DNA of 64,000 bases from Martinezella lusitana (lineage in GTDB: Bacteria; Pseudomonadota; Alphaproteobacteria; Rhizobiales; Rhizobiaceae): the NCBI RefSeq assembly GCF_014207095.1, contig NZ_JACHBG010000016.1, positions 1 through 64,000 on the forward strand. Reading direction: 5' to 3'. Position numbers and translations under genes: made by a program. The number at the start of each line of letters is the position of its first letter. Position 1 is the stretch's first letter. The notes beneath the pieces are model-generated. The model saw nothing but the letters and a program-made list of their open reading frames with translations. It did no database searches and had not been told where the DNA came from. Of the stretch, positions 16,446-24,571 are shown in pieces.

Positions 16446-17915
16446 ATGCAATCATTGCGCCAAGATATCGTCGAGATTACCGGCCAGCACCTGGCGATGG
16501 AACAGGTCGTTTCCGTATCCCGAAGCGGTTCCAAGGTCACTCTGAGTCCCGACGCGATCGAGCGCATGGTGCGCGGCCGCAGCATATTGGAAGAGGCGAT
16601 CGCGCGCGGCGAAAGAATATATGGCGCGACCACCAGCGTCGGGCCGAAGACAACAGCCAGCATCAGTCAGGCAAACACCGCCGAATTCAGCCGGCGCTTG
16701 CTTCGTACCCATAATGCAGGGCATGGACCGCTGGCAGCCAAGGATGTTACGCGCGCCACCGTACTCAATCTTCTCAATTCGTTGGCAAGCGGCACCACGG
16801 GCGCAAGGCCGGTTCTGGCGGAACGCCTGGTGGATGCGCTGAACGCCGATCGGCCGATCGCCATGCATCTTTGGGGATCCATGGGGCAGAGCGATATGTC
16901 ATCGATGGCCGACGTCGCCCTGGCTGTCTTCGACGATATCGATCTGGAGGCCGGGGAGGCTCTCGCGCTCCTCAATTCGAGCGCCATGTCGACGGCAGTT
17001 GCCGTGCTTTCCTTCGTCGATCTTCATCGCCTGCTGCAGCTTTCGACCCTCGTTGGCGCGCTTAGCATGGAAGGGTATGCTGCCAATCCTTCGACCGTTT
17101 CCGAGATCGCGCTGCGGTCTCGCCCATTCGACGGTCTTGTCCGGCACGGCTCGGCGATCAGAAAATATATCGAGGGCAGTTATATCCTTTCGGCCGGCGG
17201 TCCTCGAAATCTGCAGGATCCCTTGTGTTTCCGCTCGATGGCGCTGATCCACGGCGCCGCCGAGGATAGTCTTGCCTTTTCGAGGCAGCAGATAGGGCGT
17301 GAGTTGAACGCGAGCCAGGGCAACCCGGTGATATCGCTGGAACATGGCAGTCTCGCTGCGGTAGCAAACTTCGATATGATTACGCTTTGCATGGCGCTCG
17401 ACGTAATGCGGCTTGCCTTCGCCCCGGTTTTCACCAGCTCGACCGAGAGGCTTGCAAAGCTCGTCGACACGACATGGTCCGGCCTTGCGATCGGCCTCAT
17501 CGAGGAAGACGGCATCGGTGCCCCCGGCTTCAATGGGGTCGCGCTTTTCCATAAGTCGATTACATCGGAAGCGAGGCTCTTGACGGCCCCCTTGGCAGGC
17601 GAGCTGGCAAGCTCAAGCCATTCGAACGGCGTGATGGATCGGGCGTCCCTCGCTGCGCTGGGCGGCCGGCGTGGATTGGAACTGGCACAGTTGGGCACCT
17701 CTATCGTTGCCATGGAGCTTATCGTCGCCGCACAGGCCGCCGAGTTGCGTGGACGGACGCCGCTTGGAAATGTCACAGGGCAGTTGTTTGCCTTTGCGCG
17801 GCAGACGATACCCTTCGCCGCGGCAGGGCAAAGGCCGCCGAACGTGCAGCCTCTACTGGAGCAATTGCAAAGCAATCGCGATGCGGTCGATTGCATGATT
17901 GCAGCGAGCAATTAG
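16446..17915 (+). CDS. aromatic amino-acid ammonia-lyase homologue lacking MIO triad
   Basis: A 489-residue member of the HAL/PAL/TAL superfamily: IYGATTSVGPK (about 58-68), a RTHNAGHG segment, QDPLCFRSMALIHG (257-270) and ELNASQGNPVI (286-296). The Ala-Ser-Gly that cyclises into the MIO cofactor should lie in GSxGASGDL; here residues 144-151 read GSMGQSDM, so Ala is Gln and the Gly is missing. The QDxYS tyrosine is also changed (QDPLC). Classical MIO chemistry therefore looks impossible. About 35 residues following the triad region in HutH are also absent. It is followed by a PotABCD-type importer. It could be a MIO-independent lyase or isomerase, or a binding protein. The homology is firm, the reaction unknown. 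Confidence 0.82.
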   Translation: MQSLRQDIVEITGQHLAMEQVVSVSRSGSKVTLSPDAIERMVRGRSILEEAIARGERIYGATTSVGPKTTASISQANTAEFSRRLLRTHNAGHGPLAAKDVTRATVLNLLNSLASGTTGARPVLAERLVDALNADRPIAMHLWGSMGQSDMSSMADVALAVFDDIDLEAGEALALLNSSAMSTAVAVLSFVDLHRLLQLSTLVGALSMEGYAANPSTVSEIALRSRPFDGLVRHGSAIRKYIEGSYILSAGGPRNLQDPLCFRSMALIHGAAEDSLAFSRQQIGRELNASQGNPVISLEHGSLAAVANFDMITLCMALDVMRLAFAPVFTSSTERLAKLVDTTWSGLAIGLIEEDGIGAPGFNGVALFHKSITSEARLLTAPLAGELASSSHSNGVMDRASLAALGGRRGLELAQLGTSIVAMELIVAAQAAELRGRTPLGNVTGQLFAFARQTIPFAAAGQRPPNVQPLLEQLQSNRDAVDCMIAASN

Positions 17916-18006
17916 CCGGAGGCGGCCCGGCGAGCGATGGAGGTTTCGTGCGTAAGGTGCGCGCGACGTGGTCCGGAAAACATATACAAAGAAGGAGGAG
18001 GAACTC

Positions 18007-19047
18007 ATGTTGAAGATAAGAAACTCGTTGTTTGCCGCGCTCATTGGCGCCACGAGCGCGGTCGTCGCGCTCGAACAGGTGCGCGCAGAGGACAAGTCTC
18101 TGACCTTCGTTTCCTATCAGGGCACCCTGCAGGATTCGCAGATCAAGGCTTGGCAGCAACCATATACTGCGAGCAAGAACGTTCAGTTCGAATACGATTC
18201 ACCACCCGACGGCGCGAAGCTGAAGGCGATGGTCGAAGCCGGCGCGGTTTCATGGGATGTCATGGATCAGGGCGCTGCCTTCGCCGAGCAGAACTGCGGT
18301 AAGCTTCTGGAAAAGCTCGATTTTTCTAAGATCGATACCTCGCAGTTTCCCGAGGGTTCCGTGAGTGATTGCGGTTTGCCTGTCTATTTCTTTGCCCTGA
18401 CATTCGTCTACAATACCGAGAAATACAAAGATCATCCGCCCACGAAACTTGCCGATTTCTTCGACTTGAAGAACTTCCCCGGAACGCGCGTATTGCCGCC
18501 CGACATCAGCCTCGGCACGCTCGAATATGCCCTCATGGCGGACGGCGTCGATTCCAAGAACCTTTATCCGATCGATGTGGATCGCGCGCTCAAAAAGCTC
18601 GATACGATCAAATCGTCGATTATCTTCACCAAAACGAATGGCGCGCTTCAGCAAGCCCTCGTCGACGGTCAGGCCGATATGGGGTTTGCCGTGACCGGCC
18701 GCGTCATGGCATCAGCCAAGGCCGGCGCGCCGATCGCTCCCGTTTGGGACAAGACGATCCTCGGCTGGGATGCACTGATCGTCCCGAAGGGCACTGCAAA
18801 TCTTGCGACGGCGATGGATTTCGTCCAGTTCGTCTCGCATCCCGAACAGAATAAGCGCTTTGCGGAACTGGCAGGCGTCATCGCTGCAACAAGCAAGGCG
18901 ACGCCGGACTACTCCGACCTCAACAAGACGTTCAATCCACGTCTGCATGACGAAACCGGAGACAAGGTACTGCTTTCCAATGTGAAATGGTGGTCGGCAA
19001 ATCTCAACTCAGTCATCGCCAAGGTCACTCCTTGGATGTCCCGATAG
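18007..19047 (+). CDS. PotD-type periplasmic substrate-binding protein
   Basis: A 346-residue extracellular solute-binding protein of the spermidine/putrescine group. It has a Sec signal peptide (MLKIRNSLFAALIGATSAVV, cleavage after VRAED region), then LTFVSYQGTLQDSQIKAW and the conserved mid-segment LPVYFFALTFVYNTEKYKD. A very strong AAGGAGGAGG ribosome-binding site fixes the start at 18007, 91 bp after the lyase-like gene. The binding residues for polyamines are not obviously conserved, so the ligand may instead be the amino-acid-like substrate of the neighbouring lyase homologue. Confidence 0.9.
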   Translation: MLKIRNSLFAALIGATSAVVALEQVRAEDKSLTFVSYQGTLQDSQIKAWQQPYTASKNVQFEYDSPPDGAKLKAMVEAGAVSWDVMDQGAAFAEQNCGKLLEKLDFSKIDTSQFPEGSVSDCGLPVYFFALTFVYNTEKYKDHPPTKLADFFDLKNFPGTRVLPPDISLGTLEYALMADGVDSKNLYPIDVDRALKKLDTIKSSIIFTKTNGALQQALVDGQADMGFAVTGRVMASAKAGAPIAPVWDKTILGWDALIVPKGTANLATAMDFVQFVSHPEQNKRFAELAGVIAATSKATPDYSDLNKTFNPRLHDETGDKVLLSNVKWWSANLNSVIAKVTPWMSR

Positions 19048-19052
19048 GTCAA

Positions 19053-19937
19053 ATGATGGAAGCAGTTATCGACAACCGCGCCTCTGAAGGACGGAAAATC
19101 ACGGTGGCGCCAATCAATATTGCTGTCTGGCTGCTGCTTCCATCGACCGTTCTCTTGCTCGCGACCTTCCTCTATCCGTTGTTTTCCATCGCGGTTAGGA
19201 GCTTTACCGACCCTGAGTTGGGGTTACAGAACTACACATCGCTCCTGACCGACGACATCTCCATCATCATCATTTTGAGAACCCTGCGTATCGCTGCCAT
19301 CGTTGCGGTCGTAACGCTGCTCATAGGTTTTCCTTATGCTTACATGTTGACGCTGGTCACACCCCGAATGCGCGCCGTTCTGATGACGGTTGCGCTGCTG
19401 CCATTCTGGACCTCGGCTATCGCTCGGAGCTTCGCGTGGACATTGTTGATGCAGCGGGGCGGCCTGATTGAAACGGCCTTCTCCTGGGTCGGCTTGCCCG
19501 GCATGGTGCTGGTCCGCACATCGGCCGGCGTGACGATCGCGATGGCGCAGGTGCTGCTGCCTTACATGATCCTGCCGCTCTATAGCAACATGCGCGGGAT
19601 CGACCGGCGCTTATTGGACGCTGCAGCCTCCATGGGCTCGCCGAGATGGCACGCATTTCTGGAAATCTATCTGCCTTTGTCATTGCCCGGTATACTTGCC
19701 GGCCTGTCGCTCGTTTTTGTTATCGCTCTTGGCTTCTACGTTACCCCTGCGATCATCGGGTCACCACAGGAGGCGCTTGTTTCGCAGCTCATCGCGACGC
19801 GTGTCGATACATTGCTCGACTTTGGGGGCGCCGGCGCACTTGCCGTTATCGTTCTGCTTGTCGCCGCAGCACTGATGGCGCTGATCGGCCGGCTGAATGC
19901 CCGTCTCGATCTGCAACCCAATACGGCTGGAAAGTGA
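19053..19937 (+). CDS. PotB-type ABC permease
   Basis: A 294-residue inner-membrane permease with six hydrophobic segments; the first is INIAVWLLLPSTVLLLATFL near residue 20. The EAA-type loop is DAAASMGSPRWHAFLEIYLP near residue 190. It starts 5 bp after the binding-protein stop at the ATG 19053 (a second ATG follows at once). It pairs with the PotC-like permease that starts 10 bp after its stop. Confidence 0.9.
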   Translation: MMEAVIDNRASEGRKITVAPINIAVWLLLPSTVLLLATFLYPLFSIAVRSFTDPELGLQNYTSLLTDDISIIIILRTLRIAAIVAVVTLLIGFPYAYMLTLVTPRMRAVLMTVALLPFWTSAIARSFAWTLLMQRGGLIETAFSWVGLPGMVLVRTSAGVTIAMAQVLLPYMILPLYSNMRGIDRRLLDAAASMGSPRWHAFLEIYLPLSLPGILAGLSLVFVIALGFYVTPAIIGSPQEALVSQLIATRVDTLLDFGGAGALAVIVLLVAAALMALIGRLNARLDLQPNTAGK

Positions 19938-19947
19938 GGTGAGGACG

Positions 19948-20748
19948 ATGTCTCCTTTCTCGACGCGTCGCGAAGGCGGCCCCGGCCTCTTCCTGCGGCT
20001 CATGACGCTGCTGACGGCGATCCTGATTGTCCTGCCGACATTCGTGGTTATTCCGGCGAGCTTCACCGCTGGCGAGACATTACAATTCCCACCGCGGGAA
20101 TGGTCACTGCGGTGGTATGAAAACTTCTTCACATCGCGCGTTTGGCTTTCGTCTCTGCTGCAGTCGCTGCAGATCGCCTCACTTACGGCGATTTTGGCCA
20201 CCGTTCTCGGTGTCGCCGCGGCGATCGGGTTGACGCGCATTCGCCGCAGGACGGGTGCGGCCTTAAGAGTTTTCTTTTCGCTCCCGTTGACTGTCCCGAG
20301 TGTGGTGATCGGGATCGCCATATATGCCGTGTTCCTCAAGTGGCATCTTGCCGGCACCCTGTCGGGCCTCGTTCTTGCGCATACCGCGCTTGCCATCCCA
20401 TTCGTCATCACGACGGTTGCCGCCAGCCTCACTGGTTATGACAACACACTCGATCTTGCGTCATCCAGTCTGGGGGCCGGAAGTGTCACGACGCTTTTGC
20501 GGATCAAGATTCCGCTGCTTGCGCCCGGCGTGATTTCAGGTTTCCTCTTCGCATTCGTCAGCTCCTTCGACGAGTTTGTCGTTGCGCTCTTCCTGCAGAC
20601 TCCAAAACTCAGAACGCTGCCGGTCCAGATGTACAACTCGATCGCCCTTGACATGGATCCAACCATATCTGCCGCCTCCAGTGTGATTGTCGTCGCAACG
20701 ACGCTTATCTTCCTGTTCGTCTCGCTCAGAGCCGGCAACAAGTTGTAG
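19948..20748 (+). CDS. PotC-type ABC permease
   Basis: A 266-residue permease: LMTLLTAILIVLPTFVVIPA as first membrane segment and an EAA loop DLASSSLGAGSVTTLLRIKI near residue 170. The start at 19948 follows GAGGTGAGG; the frame overlaps the upstream gene further, but that overlap lacks a membrane segment. It is the second membrane subunit of the importer 18007-21804. Confidence 0.9.
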   Translation: MSPFSTRREGGPGLFLRLMTLLTAILIVLPTFVVIPASFTAGETLQFPPREWSLRWYENFFTSRVWLSSLLQSLQIASLTAILATVLGVAAAIGLTRIRRRTGAALRVFFSLPLTVPSVVIGIAIYAVFLKWHLAGTLSGLVLAHTALAIPFVITTVAASLTGYDNTLDLASSSLGAGSVTTLLRIKIPLLAPGVISGFLFAFVSSFDEFVVALFLQTPKLRTLPVQMYNSIALDMDPTISAASSVIVVATTLIFLFVSLRAGNKL

Positions 20749-20766
20749 AAACGCGATTCCGTAACA

Positions 20767-21804
20767 ATGATGAAAAAGCACTCGATCAAAATCTCGAACG
20801 CAACCCGTTACTATCCGGGTGCTGCAAAGCCCGCCATCGACGATATTTCGCTCGACATTGCGCCGGGCGAGTTCATGACGTTTCTGGGTCCCAGCGGTTC
20901 CGGCAAGACAACGCTGCTGTCCATTATCGCCGGTTTCGTTGGCCTGAATGCCGGCTCGGTCGAAATCGATGGCCAGGACATCACCAACCTTAAGCCGCAC
21001 AAGCGCGACCTCGGGGTTGTCTTTCAGCAGTATGCGCTTTTCCCGCATATGACAGTGTTTCAGAACATCGCCTATCCGCTTCGTCAAAGGGGAGTTTCGA
21101 GGGCGGAAATCGAAACCAGGGTGAAGCGCGTGCTCGACCTCGTGCAGCTTGGCGACTTCGCGCATCGACTGCCGCGGCAGCTTTCGGGCGGCCAGCAACA
21201 GCGCGTTGCACTGGCGCGCGCCGTTGTCTACGAGCCGAGAGCGCTGTTGCTTGACGAGCCGTTGGGCGCGCTTGATAAGCGCCTGCGCGATCGCTTGCAG
21301 CTTGAGATCGCTCGTATGCACCGTGAGCTTGGGATGACATTCGTGTTTGTGACGCACGATCAGGAGGAAGCGCTTACGCTCTCCGACCGCATCGCGGTTT
21401 TCAACAACGGAAAAATAATGCAGGTCGGCACGCCGACGGAATTGTATCGCAGTCCGAATTCGTTGTTCGTCGCGAAATTCCTCGGAGAATCCAACATTAT
21501 GGAGGGATCAAGCCGGGGAACGAATGTTATTGTTCGCCCCGAGCACATTCACCTGAAGATGCCGACCAGCAAGCTTGGCGAAAACGAGCTTTCAAAAGCC
21601 GCAAGAATTACAGAGATCTCCTTCGCGGGTGCTCACCTCAAAGTGGGATTGGCGTTCTCCGGTGGCGAGACGGGTTTGTCTCTGATCACTGCTGGGAATC
21701 CACTACAGCTCCAGCGCGGCGAAGAAGTGCTTGCCGTGTGGAGCAGGGCAAATCAGCACACCGTCATGAATGATGACCAAGTCGCCGCTGCGTCCAAAAG
21801 CTGA
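20767..21804 (+). CDS. PotA-type ABC transporter ATPase
   Basis: A 345-residue ATPase: Walker A GPSGSGKTT, signature LSGGQQQR, Walker B LLLDEPLGALD, switch VFVTHDQEEAL, and a C-terminal TOBE domain with VRPEHIHL. Order and spacing (SBP, two permeases, ATPase) give a complete polyamine/opine-type importer. The transcript probably begins at the IclR-controlled lyase promoter. A small hairpin at 21950-21965 may end it. Confidence 0.92.
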   Translation: MMKKHSIKISNATRYYPGAAKPAIDDISLDIAPGEFMTFLGPSGSGKTTLLSIIAGFVGLNAGSVEIDGQDITNLKPHKRDLGVVFQQYALFPHMTVFQNIAYPLRQRGVSRAEIETRVKRVLDLVQLGDFAHRLPRQLSGGQQQRVALARAVVYEPRALLLDEPLGALDKRLRDRLQLEIARMHRELGMTFVFVTHDQEEALTLSDRIAVFNNGKIMQVGTPTELYRSPNSLFVAKFLGESNIMEGSSRGTNVIVRPEHIHLKMPTSKLGENELSKAARITEISFAGAHLKVGLAFSGGETGLSLITAGNPLQLQRGEEVLAVWSRANQHTVMNDDQVAAASKS

Positions 21805-22164
21805 TCTTATATGTGGTGTTTAGTAGGCGGGTGTCCATGTTGATGCTTGAACCGCGAGTATTGGCTTACGAGGCGGTGGTGGGTTGTGCTTTTTGCTCCG
21901 GGGAGGAGCCTCACTAACGGCATTTTTCACGAAAATGAACCGTGGTGCCGGCCTCGCCAGAGGCCATTCGTTTTAGTTATACGATCTCGTAGCTGGTGCG
22001 CTTGGTTAGCGTAATACGACCCATCGTGTGGTTTCACGGGAACGCTGCGAGCAGACCCCTATCTTCCTTCGCCAAGCGCGGGGATAATGCCAAAGACCGC
22101 GGCATTCGGATAGGGCGCTTGGAGACTTCAGGAAGGTAACGACCGTTGACCCCTGCAGTAGCAT
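21805..22164. other. intergenic stretch at start of the degenerate region
   Basis: I find no supported gene. It contains the hairpin listed at 21950-21965 and otherwise low-similarity sequence leading into a run of gene fragments. Confidence 0.5.
21950..21965 (+). terminator. candidate terminator hairpin
   Basis: GGCCTC-GCCA-GAGGCC forms a 6-bp GC stem with a 4-nt loop, followed by ATTCGTTTTAG. It lies 146 bp after the PotA-type gene, in the right orientation to end the importer operon. The T-tract is imperfect. Confidence 0.4.
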
Positions 22165-22413
22165 CTACGCGCCGAGTTGCGCTTTGCGTCTCACAAGCAT
22201 TCCATAGAGATCGCGCGGCTCGTCAGGGTCTGCCAATAGATCCAGCTCGGCATAGAACTCAGTTTCCTCGAGCTTGCTACCTACGTATCTCAGCGCTGAG
22301 AAGTCCTCTATGGCAAATCCGACGCTATCAAACAGGGTTATCGAGCGCTGAGATGTCCGTCCATCGCGCCGTCCGGCAATCACTGAGACTGGTAACTTTT
22401 CTGGGGTGCGCAC
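22165..22413 (-). pseudogene. C-terminal fragment of ornithine cyclodeaminase
   Basis: About 80 residues containing ITLFDSVGFAIEDFSALRYV, the conserved C-terminal segment of ornithine cyclodeaminase/mu-crystallin proteins. The usual length is over 300 residues, and the N-terminal NAD-binding part is absent. The upstream side runs into a transposase fragment, so the gene was probably cut by that insertion. Confidence 0.65.
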
Positions 22414-22467
22414 GAACTGTTAGTGTCGGCTGGGTCATCTTGGTTGCCTCGACGAAGGAGGCAACGA

Positions 22468-22697
22468 TGGTAGTTGAATGGACGATCACGATCGAGGGAA
22501 AGAATGATTTCGGTGATATTTGCCGAAAGGAGGTTTGAATCGACAAGAGCTGGGAGCGTTTGTTTGATGGTGACCTCGGCCTGTCGATCGATGACGGCAA
22601 GAAAATCATGGAAGCGCTGCAGAACGTGGTCGTGAACTACGAGGCCGAGACCTATTCCCTTTTTCGCCGGATCTGCCCGGACTGCCATACGTTCCGG
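22468..22697 (+). pseudogene. N-terminal fragment of an ISKra4-like transposase
   Basis: From ATG 22468 (after AAGGAGG) the frame encodes MVVEWTITIEGKNDFGD, meets an in-frame TGA at 22537-22539, and continues IDKSWERLFDGDLGLSIDD to ICPDCHTFRG. It is then cut by the end of an IS6-type element at 22698. I recall similar N-termini with the ICPDCHTFR metal-knuckle in ISKra4-family transposases. The stop and the truncation make it dead. Confidence 0.5.
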
Positions 22698-23420
22698 GGC
22701 TCTGTTGCAAATATTCCGGATGTCTGTGAAGAGGCTTTTCTACGCTTCAGTCACGCGGGTTTGGCGTCGAGAATCTGCTGGAGGATTGCCACAATCTCGG
22801 TGAGCGCGCTTGGCCCAATACCGAAAGCACGTTCCACGATGCGGGCCTCTCCGCGAATGTCGCCGGTCAAGTTGAAGATCGCGGCTTGGCCCTTGCGTAG
22901 AGCACGCATGACCTCAAATCCCTTGATCGTCGCATAGGCGGTTTTCAAGGTCTTGAACCCTCGAACCGGCTTGATCAGCTGTTTGAGCTTGCCATGATCC
23001 GCCTCGACCACATTGTTCAGATATTTGACCTGCCGGTGCATGAGCTCTTTTGGGCATTTGCCTTCGGCCTTCAGTTTCGAGATCGCGATGCCATAGGTCG
23101 GTGCCTTGTCGGTGTTGATGACGGTTGGCTTTTCCCAATCCTTCAGGCTCTTCAGGGCCTTGCCGAGAAATCGCTTCGCCGCTTTGTCATTGCGTGTCGG
23201 CGACAGATAGAAATCGATCGTGTTGCCGAACTTGTCGACAGCCCGGTACAGATATGTCCATTTGCCGCGGACCTTCACATAGGTTTCATCGACGCGCCAG
23301 CTCGTCGATTGCGGTCGGCGCCAATGCCAACGGAGCCGTTTTTCAATCTCAGGCGCATATTTCTGGACCCAGCGGTAGATTATGGAATGATCCACGGCCA
23401 CGCCCCGTTCGCCCATCATC
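22698..23420 (-). mobile_element. truncated IS6-family insertion sequence
   Basis: One end is intact: GGCTCTGTTGCAAAT at 22698 matches the IS6/IS26-type terminal repeat (GGCACTGTTGCAAA). The transposase reads leftward, and its 5' part and the other terminal repeat are missing beyond about 23420. The element inserted into the ISKra4-like gene and later lost its distal end. Confidence 0.7.
22751..23419 (-). pseudogene. IS6-family transposase, N-terminally truncated
   Basis: 222 residues carrying the full DDE catalytic core: SWRVDETYVKV, TVINTDKAPTYG and NVVEADHGKLK. The first ~20-35 residues of IS6 transposases, which precede MMGERGVAVDHSIIYRW, are missing: a stop codon lies directly upstream of MMGERG and the sequence beyond is foreign. 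With one terminal repeat and no promoter it is unlikely to transpose on its own. Confidence 0.75.
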
Positions 23421-23613
23421 TACCGCGGATCACTGGTCGGATGGGTATGGACCTGCGAAGAGTCGTTTGGAGCTATTCGCGCGCGATCTTATGAGCGAGG
23501 GAAAGAAAGCTGAAGAGGTGAGGGGACCTGTCGCTTAGCACCTACCGGACTAGTCGTGCCACGGCCACCGTTAATAATCTCGGGATGAGCCGCAATGGGT
23601 CGTTGCCAACCCT
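23421..23613 (+). other. short unassigned coding tail between IS fragment and vapC
   Basis: A plus-strand frame ending at TAG 23536-23538 reads as a credible protein tail (SRLELFARDLMSEGKKAEE) immediately beyond the broken IS6 end. It may be the 3' end of the gene in which the deletion ended. I cannot assign it. Confidence 0.25.
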
Positions 23614-24018
23614 CTACTTCAGTTTCCCATCTGTTACGGCCTGGATGTCTGTTTCCGAAAAGTCGTTACTCTTGAATAGCAACGGCTCGCCGGTCAACTT
23701 CGCCAAAGCATATGCAAAACAATCGCTAAAGTTCAATCCCGCCGGATGGCGTCCCTTGCCATAGCGCCTCCAAGCACGGCGTGCTTGATCCGAATGGTCA
23801 GCAGTAACCGGCACAATCTCGGCGTTGATGCGATGCAGCCAGAGATCCAGTTCACTTCCCCCTGCCTCACCCAAACGGCTTTCGAGCACCATCGATGCCT
23901 CGAAGATGGTTGCTGCCGAAATCAGACGGACAGAAGCGTCGGCTATGAGCGACTCGAATGAAGTTGCCTCAGCCTCGTCGAAGGCTATTGCAATGATGGC
24001 GGACGTATCGATGACCAT
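23614..24018 (-). CDS. vapC: VapC-type PIN-domain toxin
   Basis: A 134-residue PIN-domain ribonuclease. Acidic metal-binding residues are visible: MVIDTSAIIAI (D4), an E in AATIFEASMVL (about 42), LNFSDCFAYALA (D98) and the final SNDFSETD. The start ATG (24016-24018) overlaps the stop of the antitoxin gene (TGATG). It is expected to cleave RNA (tRNA or rRNA in studied VapCs) when free of VapB. All key acidic residues remain, so the module appears functional despite the surrounding debris. Confidence 0.88.
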   Translation of the reverse strand: MVIDTSAIIAIAFDEAEATSFESLIADASVRLISAATIFEASMVLESRLGEAGGSELDLWLHRINAEIVPVTADHSDQARRAWRRYGKGRHPAGLNFSDCFAYALAKLTGEPLLFKSNDFSETDIQAVTDGKLK

Positions 24019-24272
24019 CAGGTCGGCAACCCATTTTCGTCATAGCCGAGGATTTCGTCGGCGCTGCGCGTATCCAGAATGGGAAGCGATTTCCAACGAC
24101 GGCGGCTTGCTGCCAGATCTTCAAGCAGTGCAGCTTTCTGAACTTCAGAACTCAGTCGGTTCAGCCGCTCGATGAGTGCCGTGCGAGTGGCAACGGTAAT
24201 ACTCTCGCCGGTTTTGGCGGAGAGCGCCCGTGCAAGGCGTTCCGTTTCAGCGTCTTTGATGCTCAGGGCCAT
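24018..24272 (-). CDS. vapB: VapB-type antitoxin
   Basis: An 84-residue antitoxin of the PSK/Rv0623 transcription-factor-like type: MALSIKDAETERLARALSA forms the N-terminal DNA-binding part, and the C-terminal half (ILDTRSADEILGYDENG) is the toxin-neutralising tail. The start at 24272 begins the conserved segment; 12 more upstream residues are possible but would overlap the repeats. It precedes vapC with a one-base overlap. The complex probably represses its own promoter at the ACCTAGA repeats. Confidence 0.88.
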   Translation of the reverse strand: MALSIKDAETERLARALSAKTGESITVATRTALIERLNRLSSEVQKAALLEDLAASRRRWKSLPILDTRSADEILGYDENGLPT

Positions 24273-24285
24273 GGTAGGTGCCTTT

Positions 24286-24317
24286 CTACCTAGACAGGAT
24301 GTTGACACCTAGATAGC
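24286..24317. promoter_or_regulatory. candidate VapBC operator
   Basis: ACCTAGA occurs twice in the same orientation (24288-24294 and 24307-24313), 19 bp apart, 14-41 bp upstream of the vapB start. The placement over the presumed promoter fits autoregulation by the VapBC complex. Confidence 0.45.
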
Positions 24318-24571
24318 TCATAGCCGATCAAAATGCACGAAAATCATTCTGATGTATTGAATTGGCGGCTGGGGTCGCGGCACCGCTCGTCATGCGGCGA
24401 TTGCGTTGTTGGCAAATTTCCAGTGGATCCTGACTGTGAATCGGATCCGAAACCTAACTCTTTGCCTAGGAAGCCCAACGTGTCGATCTGCTTATGCAAA
24501 TCGGCTCAAACGCGGGGTTAAGACTGGCCTGGGGTCACCTTTCTAATTTTTGGTTTCGCTGCATTTCCAAA

